Translations under genes and position numbers: made by a program
Source of the DNA: Coprinopsis marcescibilis
Taxonomy: Eukaryota > Basidiomycota > Agaricomycetes > Agaricales > Psathyrellaceae
Direction of reading: 5' to 3'
DNA length: 22,148 nt
Assembly: GCA_004369085.1 (NCBI GenBank)
Contig: ML210482.1
Span: 1 to 22,148 of the forward strand
Notes under the pieces: model-generated
Seen by the model: only the letters and a program-made list of their open reading frames with translations
Database searches by the model: none
What the model was told of the DNA's origin: nothing
Shown: positions 1 to 8,563 of the stretch, piece after piece
Numbering within the stretch: the first letter of the stretch is position 1
Layout: each line of letters opens with the position of its first letter

Positions 1-340
1 CGACGACTCGGAGCCTGTGGACCCACCCCCCAGCCGTCATGAAGTCCTGCATGCTGCCTCAACCATCACCAAGTTTGCTGTGGGAGTTGGAGATTCATAT
101 GCACGCCAATTGGAGGCTCTCCTAGCCTCCTTGAAGTGGGATCTCAGGTTGGAGGAGGCAAAGACTAAGAGGGATACGCGAATTACTGATTTTTTCAAGA
201 AATAGACTACATCCAATACAAGACCCTATATCATGGGAATTTTTTTCTATTTACGGAAGCCTCCTCCTTAACCCATACCCCGTGAAATCCCATAACCTTG
301 GGCTTCCCCCAACCATTATGGGATAAGACGGTGTCGACTG
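1..340 (+). mobile_element. Right (3') end of a pogo/Tigger-like DNA transposon
   Basis: The window opens inside an element. It holds the last codons of a transposase-like ORF (stop at 203-205), about 100 nt of untranslated sequence, and a candidate terminal inverted repeat whose outer end is at 340, followed by TA at 341-342. On the minus strand the end reads CAGTCGACACCGTCTTATCC. A CAGTCGAC start next to a TA is what I would expect of fungal pogo-type elements, which duplicate TA on insertion. The left end and catalytic core are outside the window, so the class rests on the C-terminus and this one terminus. The assignment is inference. Confidence 0.55.
2..205 (+). CDS. C-terminal fragment of a DDE (pogo/Tigger/CENP-B-like) transposase
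   Basis: The frame is open from the window edge (base 2) to the TAG at 203-205, about 67 residues. There is no start codon, so this is the 3' part of a larger gene. The fragment is predicted helical (LEALLASLKWDLRLEE) and ends in a basic stretch followed by TRITDFFKK. Short helical tails ending in a T-x-[IL]-T-x-[YF]-F type motif are common in fungal pogo-like transposases. The motif resembles a degenerate PCNA-interacting (PIP) box, a feature reported for pogo transposase. The DDE catalytic residues are not in view, so activity cannot be judged. An unrelated protein sharing such a tail is possible. Confidence 0.5.
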   Translation, partial: DDSEPVDPPPSRHEVLHAASTITKFAVGVGDSYARQLEALLASLKWDLRLEEAKTKRDTRITDFFKK

Positions 341-342
341 TA
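311..342. repeat. Candidate transposon terminal inverted repeat plus TA target site
   Basis: Bases 311-340 look like the right terminal inverted repeat; read outward-in on the minus strand it begins CAGTCGACACCG. The adjoining TA (341-342) would be one copy of the target-site duplication. The partner repeat is off the left edge, so the inverted-repeat status is inferred, not seen. Confidence 0.4.
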
Positions 343-641
343 GCTCAAAGACGACCTGAAATATGGGGCAAGCATGACGGCACTCGAACAGTGTGTCTCC
401 TTGATCATGAGTCAGGACAGCGACGACAACTCTTCAATCATTCATAAGTTCTCATAATTGCAGGACCAGGTGACTGGCTTAAGTTCATATTGAGATGCAT
501 TATCAGTCTAAAAATAGAATCGCATGTCCTTCCTACTTCGGCAGAGTTCGAGTCACCGCGGCTGAGATTTATAAACTGAGCAGCAGCAACTGCAAGGATT
601 CAAACTACAGTCAACTTAACAGCTCAACTACTCAACCGGCC
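343..641 (+). promoter_or_regulatory. Upstream region of the first oxidoreductase copy, TATA box at 570-575
   Basis: This is non-coding DNA between the transposon end and the ATG at 642. A TATAAA lies at 570-575, 66 nt before the start codon, in the position expected of a fungal core promoter. Just upstream, 542-562 (CAGAGTTCGAGTCACCGCGG) nearly matches a stretch upstream of the second copy (2104-2125), with a 2-nt insertion there. The rest of the two upstream regions does not align by eye. An ORF open through 495-938 only runs into the gene's first exon and is not taken as a separate gene. Confidence 0.45.
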
Positions 642-1921
642 ATGTATCCAGAAACGCAGAAAGCCCTTGTGTTGGAGAAGAAGTTCGGCAACTTTGCTCT
701 AACAACGGTCCCTGTGCTGTGTCCAGGTGAGGGCGAAGTGCTCGTAAAAGTCGGGCTGCCGCTCTTAACCCCATGGATTGGAAGGTGCAAAGATATGGCC
801 TGTTTATTACCGATTGTCCTGCCGTTATTGGGTACGGCATTGCTGGGGAAGTCGTTGAGATTGGTGCCAACGTCACAAACTTGGCAGCGGGCAACAAGGT
901 GTAAGCGCAACCAATGCTCTCTACAGATCACAGATTAATGCTCTAACGATCAATCAAATTTGTGGTCCTCAGGATTTTCGCAGGGGAATTCCAAGATACC
1001 AGACATGGAAGTGCCGGGTTTCAACAGTACGCTATTGCGGAAGCTCTTACTGTGACAAAGGTACGGCGCCTGACTTCTTCCCTATCCTCTTAGTAGGAAT
1101 GGATTGACTGAATTGGACTGGATTTGCCTAGATCCCTCCAAACGTCACATCCACACAGGCGTCGAGCGTACCGATTGCACTCAGCGCCACATACGCTGCC
1201 CTTTACAACTCCGTTCCTTGTGGTCTTGAATACGAGTCGCCGATGACTGGACGAGGCAAATATACAAGGGTGCCTATGATTATTTTGGGTGGATCGAGCT
1301 CGGTAGGACAGTATGGTAGGTTCAACATCCTGTATAACGAGTATTTACCGACTAATTCCTCCTCAGCAATTCAATTAGCAAAGCTTTCTGGGTTCACTCC
1401 GATTGTTGTAACCGCATCTTACAAGCACGCTGAATATCTCAAGTCCCTCGGTGCGACCGATGTAATCGACCGTAACCTCCCTGCAGACACCGTCAAGGCT
1501 GAAGTCAAGGCCAAAGCGGGGAAAGAACATCTCGGTCTCGTCTTTGACGCCATCTCGACCGCATATACCCAACAGCTTGGGATTGACTTTGTCTGTTCAG
1601 GCGGTAGTCTCATCATCAGCACCATTCCTTTGCTCAAGTCCGAAGACAAAGCAACGAAGTCAGCTCCTCAGAACATCGAGCTACTGCGCACCATGTACGC
1701 CAATTTAGGCGAGTGGCTGCAGAACGGCGACATCAAGGTGCGTGTACTGCGAGCTGAGATGTGGAGTTGATTTACTCAGAAACTCATATATGTATTTTAT
1801 AGCCAAACCGAGTCGAGACTCTTCCTGGGGGGTTAAACGGCATCCCCGATGGCATCCTAGACTAGAGAAAGGTCTAATTTCTGGTGTCAAGCTTGTTGCG
1901 CTTCCCCAAGAGACTGCCTAA
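642..1921 (+). pseudogene. Frameshifted tandem copy of a GroES-like MDR oxidoreductase (enoyl-reductase type)
   Basis: This copy has the same five-exon structure as the intact gene at 2483-3782: exons 642-900, 973-1060, 1132-1315, 1367-1737 and 1803-1921. All four introns sit at identical positions and phases. Exon 1 is 259 nt against 260 in the intact copy: one base is missing near 751-757, so the frame shifts just after VLVKV. Exon 5 is 119 nt against 120: one base is missing near 1853-1860, giving an early TAG after about 19 codons. Exon 4 lacks 18 nt in frame (six residues). The NAD(P)H-binding GGSSSVGQY motif remains at about 1288-1314. Both missing bases lie beside short G or C runs, so a sequencing or assembly indel is an alternative to true decay. 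If the sequence is right, the copy cannot make a full enzyme. Confidence 0.8.
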
Positions 1922-2396
1922 ACTTAGTCGCTGGAGCCGGATAGTTTACATCCGTGCTACCCTTTACGTACGTTTCTGCCGATGAACCGCGTTTGCATTG
2001 TTTTAATGTAACATGCCCGTTAGCTCATCCTCTGAGTTATAAAGACTGCTCGTTACAGAGGTCAGCTCTGTCAGCATGCGAAAATACTGCTGTCATCTTA
2101 AATCCAGAGAATTCGAGTCAGCGCGGCAGTCGTTGAACAAAGATGTCCGATCAAGTGCTCAAAGTTGAGTGGTCAAAAATGACGGTATGTCAACCAGGTG
2201 ACTCACCTTTGCTTGTGTAAAACATCACAGAATCTGATTAATCTTATTAATCAAGAGATGCGAATGAATATGTTTACGGCGGCAGAAGGACTACCTGAAA
2301 ACAAAATTCGCCAATTGAAATCACGTTTGAATAGTCAGCCTTGAAACATACTTTGATGGTCATCCGTGCTTTTCCCCTGTAGTCTGTGGCAAAAAG
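1922..2396. other. Intergenic spacer between the tandem oxidoreductase copies
   Basis: About 475 nt without a supportable gene. It contains the 3' flank of the first copy and the distal upstream region of the second. The only notable piece is 2104-2125, which nearly repeats the element at 542-562. ORFs here are short and unlike known proteins. Confidence 0.5.
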
Positions 2397-2402
2397 TATA
2401 AA
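2397..2402 (+). promoter_or_regulatory. TATA box of the second oxidoreductase gene
   Basis: TATAAA lies 80 nt before the ATG at 2483, a spacing similar to that in the first copy (66 nt). This supports 2483 as the start codon. Confidence 0.45.
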
Positions 2403-2482
2403 TTGCCAGACAAGCAGTGGTGACTCCATATTGAAACCCAACCTACCCCAGAGACATCCACAAACACCTCTTCTGAACAGAT

Positions 2483-3782
2483 ATGCTACCAGAGACACAG
2501 AAAGCAATTACATTGGAGAACAAGGAAGGCGATTTGGCGGTGAGGACGATTCCAGTACTGCATCCCGGCAAGGGCGAAGTACTGGTGAAAGTACAGGCCG
2601 CCGCTCTCAACCCTGTGGATTGGAAGATGCGAAGATTCGGCTTGTTTGTCGCAGAGTATCCTTCCTTCATCGGAAGCGATATTGCCGGAGAAGTCGTCGA
2701 GATAGGCGATGGGGTCACTGACCTAGTCACAGGCGACAAGGTGTAAGCACCTTGGGGCACTGTCATATACGACAACAGCTAAAGAGTCACCTTACGCCCT
2801 GATACAGTGTTCTTGCAGGGGAGTTCTCCGACGCTAGGAAGGGAAGCGCCGGACTCCAGCAATACGCCATAGCGGACGTTCTTACTCTGGCAAAGGTACC
2901 TGCTTCTCTCCGAGTCCCCGACTAGGGCTAAGATGAAATTGAGCTGACAATTGTCTTTATATATAGATCCCTCCCAACATCACAACTGTACAGGCTGCAA
3001 GCGTTCCAGTTGGGTTCAGCGCCGCATACGTTGCCCTGTACAACTCTGCACCACATGGGCTGGGCTACGAGTCGCCGATTACTGCACGTGGAAAGTGTTC
3101 TGGGACACCAATTGTAGTCTTGGGCGGATCCAGCTCTGTGGGACAGTATGGTGGGTCAAGCCTCGGCACCTTCTCCCATTTCTAGCTATTTAATTAAAGT
3201 CAACAACAGTCATTCAACTCGCAAACTTATCTGGATTTAGTCCAATCGTTGCGATTGCTTCGCTCAAACATGCCAAATATATCAAGTCTCTCGGTGCTAC
3301 CGACGTGGTCGACCGTTCCCTGCCCGGGGACACTCTCAAAGCTGAAGTGAAAGCCAAAGTTGGAAGGGAGAACATCAATATCGTTTTTGACGCTATTTCT
3401 TCGGCGGAAACCCAGCAACTCGCCCTTGACTTGGTTGCGCCCGGAGGTACTCTGATCATCACCATTCCTCCTTTGGTCAAGTCCGAGGACAAAAAGATAA
3501 TTATGACCGAAGCAAAAAAGTCGGTACCTCGTAACGTCGGGCTGTTGCGCAACATGTACACCAAGCTTGAAGAATGGTTACTGAGCGGGGACATCAAGGT
3601 GCGTCGAGGTCTGCTCGGCATACTGCGTAGTCGCAGGCTCACCGATTTATCTGTATATATAGCCAAACCAGGTTGAGACTCTTCCGGGTGGCTTAAACGG
3701 CGTTCCAGACGGTCTTTCTAGACTCGAAAAGGGTCAGGTCTCGGCTCTCAAGTTGGTTGCTCTCCCTCAGGAGACGTTTTGA
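2483..3782 (+). CDS. GroES-like zinc-independent MDR oxidoreductase (quinone oxidoreductase / enoyl reductase type)
   Basis: Exons are 2483-2742, 2808-2895, 2967-3150, 3210-3598 and 3663-3782. Spliced, they give an uninterrupted 346-aa protein, normal for this family. The N-terminal GroES-like fold carries the NPVDWK motif (about residues 53-58), typical of zinc-less quinone oxidoreductases and of stand-alone enoyl reductases. The Rossmann half has GGSSSVGQY (about 169-177) for NADPH. The last exon begins KPNQVETLPGGL, a C-terminal signature common in basidiomycete members, and this fixes the intron-4 acceptor at 3661-3662. The expected role is NAD(P)H-dependent reduction of an enone, quinone or enoyl-thioester substrate. 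The natural substrate cannot be read from sequence. The gene lies 3' of a frameshifted sister copy and converges with a monooxygenase gene, which hints at accessory metabolism without proving it. Confidence 0.88.
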
Positions 3783-4162
3783 AGACCAGTAGGGTTAAAG
3801 CTTAATTGGCACTATGTTGACTTAGTAGCTCTTCTTTCAAAATAACATTGTTATTGAAATTAAGAATGAAGTCAACTCAGGCAAGCGCTTTACTCCGCAA
3901 ATGAGCTTTGACAAGGTTCACAGTTTTCCTCTGATTTGATACTGTGAGCTTAGGATCTCCAACATATGCGAAAGGCTCAGATGACAGTGAAGACCGAAAC
4001 ATTTCAAATAAATTACTGATCAGACGATGCCATTGTATTTACCAAATATCACGAAGAAGCCGGGGGAGCCGGGGGAGCGTGCGATCGACGCTGGCTTCGG
4101 AGAACCAACCATGTTTCTCCATGAGGATAATAAGAGGCTGACAGCTGCTGACACCCAAGCTA
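3783..4162. other. Convergent 3' intergenic region
   Basis: About 380 nt between the stop codons of the oxidoreductase (+) and the monooxygenase (-). It should hold both 3' untranslated regions. A small direct repeat (GCCGGGGGA twice, 4059-4076) is the only visible structure. I see no gene. Confidence 0.5.
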
Positions 4163-6448
4163 CTATAGTGAGGGGACCCTTTTTCCCATGCGCATGGCAC
4201 GCCGCTCATCCGAAAGTGTTGCGAGCTCTTTGATTTCAATTACTTTGAAGGGCCAAGTTAGCCAATTGCCCCTGCTTCTTTGGGTCGGAAGATACATATC
4301 TTCGAGAAGTTCGTCTGCAGCCTGAGGCCATCTACCAGCCCAAGTGCGCATCAATACCCAGACCACGCAATGAAGGAACTTAAACTTACGTCCAAAAATC
4401 AAGGCTGCCGCTGTAGCTCTCGTTCACCCAGGCAATCATTCCAGGGTACCGCAACCGCATCCATGCAGACTGCTTTTGAGACAACGCCAAGGCTTCCTCT
4501 GCTGACTCCGGAATGCGCATTTTGTCTCCCTGAAAGTACGCGGATATCCAATGAGCCACTGTTTCGTTTGTGTAACCCGGATTGGCCGTGAACTGTCGGG
4601 TTCTGTCAGACAATGGACAACTTAAAACAGGTGGACTAGACGTACCAACGACCCAGCAATCGCAAAGTCCCTTCGGTCAATGTTTTTGGCTGGAACGATA
4701 CCGCGGTAGATGGAGCTCTCCTGCTCGTGCCCGGGACTGTGGCGTGAAGGAGGTGTATCAACCAAGAGTAACTTGTAGGTACTCCAGTAGTCAAGAGCTT
4801 TCTTTGTGCAGCTGGCCGGCGCCTCACGTTTATGCCTGTAAATCCCAAGCTCCTTCGCCATGTCCTCTGTAGATGATTGGGTGACTAGAAACAAGCTCTC
4901 CAGTAAATTCAGAGACGCACCTGAAAATATGTCTGTCCAAGAGGACTGGTATCCAGTCGCCAATATAACAACCTTGACATTTGTAATTGAGGTACCATCA
5001 TTTAAGTTGATGTCCGCCCCTTTATCGCTGCTGACACTCCCAGAATACCCAGTCACTCGAGCAGGAGATACCACTGCAATTGCGCCAGCATTTACGAGGG
5101 AGTGATAGCTGTCGGGACGGACACTACCCTCATCGCTGACACGTATGCTCCAATACAAGGGGCTCGCACCTCGCATAGGCGATCCCTCTGGTATATTGAA
5201 AGCCGCATACTATTTCACTCAGACAATGATGAGCTGAGAACCTTTGCCAGTTACTGTTTCATGAGACTAACCGACGTGTCAAGTATCTTGCCTAGGATGA
5301 AGTGGACAATCTTGCCTCCAAGCCAGGTTTGATGAAGGAACCTCCTAGAAACACAGATATAAGCGCCGAGGGACGAATCCTTCAGGCAATTGTACCGACG
5401 TACTCGAGTCTCGTATTGAGAGTGCTATGCGCCATAAGAATTCCTAGAAACCTACTAAATGTAAGCGTCCAAATCTCTACTCTATGAGAGGGAACACTCA
5501 CCTGCTCCTCCTGATGGCATCCGGAAGAGGCTTTGTGTATGCCAGAAATGAATCCGTCTTCTCAAACACAACTGTGACTTTCCGCCCTTCATTTGCCAGC
5601 TTAGCACATATACTGTGCGTCTTAGTGTCAGCATGCGGCAGTATCTATACTGAAAACCCAGACCTACTCTTGGGCAGACTTTCCTCCGCCAACGACTACA
5701 ATCGAGCCACTCCCGTCGTCCTGTTGGTTCCTATCGACGGGTTTGACAAGCTGAAGCACCTCGTCCAGGTTCTGGGCAAATTCAGAGCTATGAAAGATAT
5801 GTAGGCCACGCGGTCCAGAAGCAAGTTCCTTTGGAATTTTAGCCTTGCTGCATCCCTTCATCAATGAATCAAAAATTATTAGTCAAAATGTTAGTTGACG
5901 TTTCCATAAGTATGCTAACTCACGCCAGTACCGACGATAACGCGGGAGAATGTTAGAGTCTCTGGGTTGCTACTTGACGGTTCGATGTTCTTGACTTTGA
6001 TGTGCCATACTTTGTCCTTTCCGTCTTCTGAAGGGCGCCATATCTTCAAGACCTCGGTTCCAAAACGAAACTTTGCTTTCCCTTTGAGAAACCTGTCGAA
6101 GAATGTCTCCATGTACAGGCACATGCCAAGACCTGTAAGTCGCCCTCCAGTTGAAGATGAGTTCTCCGGGGGAGGCATATCAAGGGCTGAGAACCGATAT
6201 TCTCCATGAACACTAAAGAGACGGTGGTATATTAAGCATGTTCACTTTTGATCATCAAGTTGGACGTACTTGTTAATATGTAGGCCAGAATAGACACGTT
6301 CGCGATCCCATACACCTCCAACCGACTTATCGCGCGAGATAACAGTAACATCTGTGAAACCGTCTCCAAGTAGAGTATGTGCGTTAATGAGACCAGCAAC
6401 ACCCGCGCCAATGATAGCAACTGGCTGTGACAGAACAGAGTCCATCAT
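4163..6448 (-). CDS. Flavin-dependent monooxygenase (FMO / Baeyer-Villiger-like family)
   Basis: Ten exons read from 6448 down: 6448-6271, 6213-5924, 5855-5668, 5612-5502, 5454-5404, 5344-5272, 5209-4921, 4866-4646, 4592-4390 and 4331-4163. Spliced they give 590 aa with all phases consistent. The FAD-binding GAGVAG is at residues 14-19, and a second dinucleotide motif, VVVGGGKSA, at 209-217 binds NADPH. Between them, GLHIFHSSEF (173-182) fits the FMO-identifying region, and ILATGY marks the conserved late FAD-contact segment. No signal peptide is seen; the protein is probably cytosolic. It should oxygenate a small molecule using FAD, NADPH and O2, substrate unknown. Intron 7 (4920-4867) is 54 nt with no stop, so its retention would add 18 residues. 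Intron 6 uses a less common GTTAGT donor. Start: two ATGs in tandem at 6448 and 6445. Confidence 0.88.
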
Positions 6449-6941
6449 GGGTCTCAGTGGGCGTGTGAGCGAGAAGAGAGCGACGTTGCTTCCTAAGTTA
6501 TGTAACTGGTTTTATCCAGAACGCTAGTAGAATCGATGGGTGTGCCATTTCAGCCTAGCTATCTCCCATGTGGTGAGAACCTGGTTGGAGCCTCGGAGGC
6601 AGTGGCACATCAGCACATGGTTTACTAATTGATCGGTGGTCCAGGGAGAAAACTGTACCGTTCAGGTAACCATTTTGTATATCTAACACGGTTTAAAGGT
6701 ACGCTCTCGAGCAAGTACATACATATCAAGATGACTTACTCCAGTGGCTGCATTTCAGACCCGTCCTGTCATACGAAACTCGAACAACAATAGTATACAA
6801 CTTCAAGCTCTTGCTAGCTGATTGGTTCTATCTTTGGTTCAATCAATGCTCAACCTTTGTAATCGCCATGGACTGAGCGATATTCATCGCTGCGTCATAC
6901 ATAGAACGACAGGCGTCATTCCTCAAACTCGAGCCATACTC
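6449..6941. promoter_or_regulatory. Divergent promoter region between monooxygenase and 2H-domain gene
   Basis: About 490 nt shared by two outward-facing genes. On the minus strand GGATAAAACC (6520-6511), about 65 nt upstream of the monooxygenase ATG, is a weak TATA-like candidate. I find no clear TATA box for the plus-strand gene. An in-frame upstream ATG at 6846 could extend the 2H protein by 32 residues, but the ATG at 6942 is preferred because it starts a typical MSAPN-type N-terminus. Confidence 0.35.
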
Positions 6942-8522
6942 ATGTCTGCACCAAACGCCAACAACGAGCCCGCGGCCGATTCAGCAGTTCAGAGCCAACC
7001 AACGTGGACTAACCCTCACAGGAGTCATAGGCCAAGAGGTGATTCTCGAGGTGGAGTTCCTAGAGGTGGCGGGCATGGAACAGGACGAGGCACTGGCATA
7101 TTGACGTCTACTCTTTCGCAACATATCAACGATGCCCAAAGTGCAAACAGTTTGCGAGGACGTGGAAGGGGTAGAGGAGGATGGCGAGGTCGCGGTGGTT
7201 CGGAAAGAGGTAGAGGAAGAGGCGGAGGTGGTGGAGGTTTTAGATCTGATGTCGCTCGACCCACGCACTGTACGCACCTCTTTTCGACATGGTGCTCCTA
7301 GCTCTGACCAGGTCCTGGGTTAATAGTCCTCGCCTTACCTCTGGTGAGTTGTACTCTATATGTTTCGAAATGGATGACTCCTAATGTGTGGGCGGCAGCA
7401 AACCCATTCGACGCTACGAACTCGCATTGGTAATTTCCAGTCTGCATTGTTGCAGCACAGTCCGCCCATCACAGGTCTTGACCCTTCAATCGTCATTGAC
7501 CCTCGGCGGCTACACCTCACTCTAGGCGTGATGGCCCTTGTCCACCCTGGAGAGGAGGCTGATGCGCCTTCGGCGGTAACGTACTACATCCTCGGACCTA
7601 TGTCGCGCTTCTGATTCTTGTGTTGGGGAACAGGAAGGAAGGGAGGGACTGCAACCGAAGAAGACAACAGACGATGCACTCGCGCTACTTCGCTCTCTTC
7701 AACCAAGAATATCGCAACTTTTGTTGGAATCTGGAGGCGGGGAAGGAGTCAAAGTGCTTTTGGAGGTTCTGGACGTCTTCCCACCAGGTGCAACAACGGG
7801 GGCGAATGTGCTATATCTCGGGCCAGAGATGGCTGGAATCGATAACCTCCGACATCGATCATCCAATGCAATTTCATCTTCGAGAGAGGATAAACGGAGC
7901 TGGAAGGAACGACTCTGGACAGTATCGAGTATTTACGCCTTGTTTGGTTCTCTATATCCATGCGCTCACATCTTCACTGCAGATTTTGTGCACCAAGAGT
8001 TCAAGAAGGCAGGTTACATTGTCGAAAAACGACCATTGAAGCTGCATTGTACAATCCTGAATGCCAGTCATCGAAAACCAAAAAGACGACTGCCGTTCTC
8101 TTACGAAGACATTTTGAACTCATCAGCTCGTGCGACGATTGGTACACACCATCCTCTAAACGTGGTGGTTTCCAACTAACTTATCCATGACAGAGGCTAT
8201 TGCACAAGAACGTGTGGAGCCCTCAACCGTTGCAGTCTCCGATGGTAAGCATGGTTTGGACACTGGGCCTCCATACAGTTGCAAAGACACCCTCTCCCCA
8301 GATGTATCCTCTCAGCTTGCACAGGTGACAGAGGTGCTAGCGTCGACTTCGATATCAAGCCCGGCGAATCGACATCCAGTTGATGATCGAAGAGGTTCCC
8401 CTCTTTCCGTCGATTTTGGTGTGTACGACGTCAACGATATCCAACTCTGGGTTATGGGGAGCCGAGGTCGCAACAACGAATATGTCAATCTTGGAGGTAT
8501 AAAGCTCGAACCTGTAACATGA
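6942..8522 (+). CDS. RGG-rich protein with AKAP7/ASCC1-like 2H phosphoesterase domain
   Basis: Exons are 6942-7269, 7327-7343, 7399-7575, 7661-7928, 7983-8141 and 8194-8522, giving 425 aa. A further in-frame intron is possible at 8245-8301 (GTAAGC...CCCCAG), giving 406 aa. Residues about 25-100 are low-complexity and rich in RGG/RGR repeats, typical of RNA-binding, arginine-methylated tails. From RPTHFLALPL (about 105) a 2H phosphoesterase domain follows with both catalytic motifs: HLTL (His154, Thr156) and HCTI (His285, Thr287). The C-terminus VNDIQLWVMGSRG is a family landmark. Such domains bind or process RNA ends (2',5' or cyclic phosphate); the substrate here is unknown. The second exon is only 17 nt, but it alone restores RPTHFLALPL. 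No KH domain is seen, unlike animal ASCC1. The stop lies 41 bp from that of the convergent subtilase gene. Confidence 0.82.
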
Positions 8523-8563
8523 CTACCACAAAAATCTGCATTATCGACGACGGTACATTGTCA

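Noticed and set aside
495..938. 147-codon ORF overlapping the first oxidoreductase exon
   Set aside because: It is the shifted frame created by the one-base deletion plus upstream non-coding sequence; it loses family similarity after the deletion.
3599..3668. Later acceptor (AACCAG, 3667-3668) for the last oxidoreductase intron
   Set aside because: It is in frame but would remove Pro-Asn-Gln from the family signature KPNxVE. The acceptor at 3661-3662 keeps it and is conserved in both copies.
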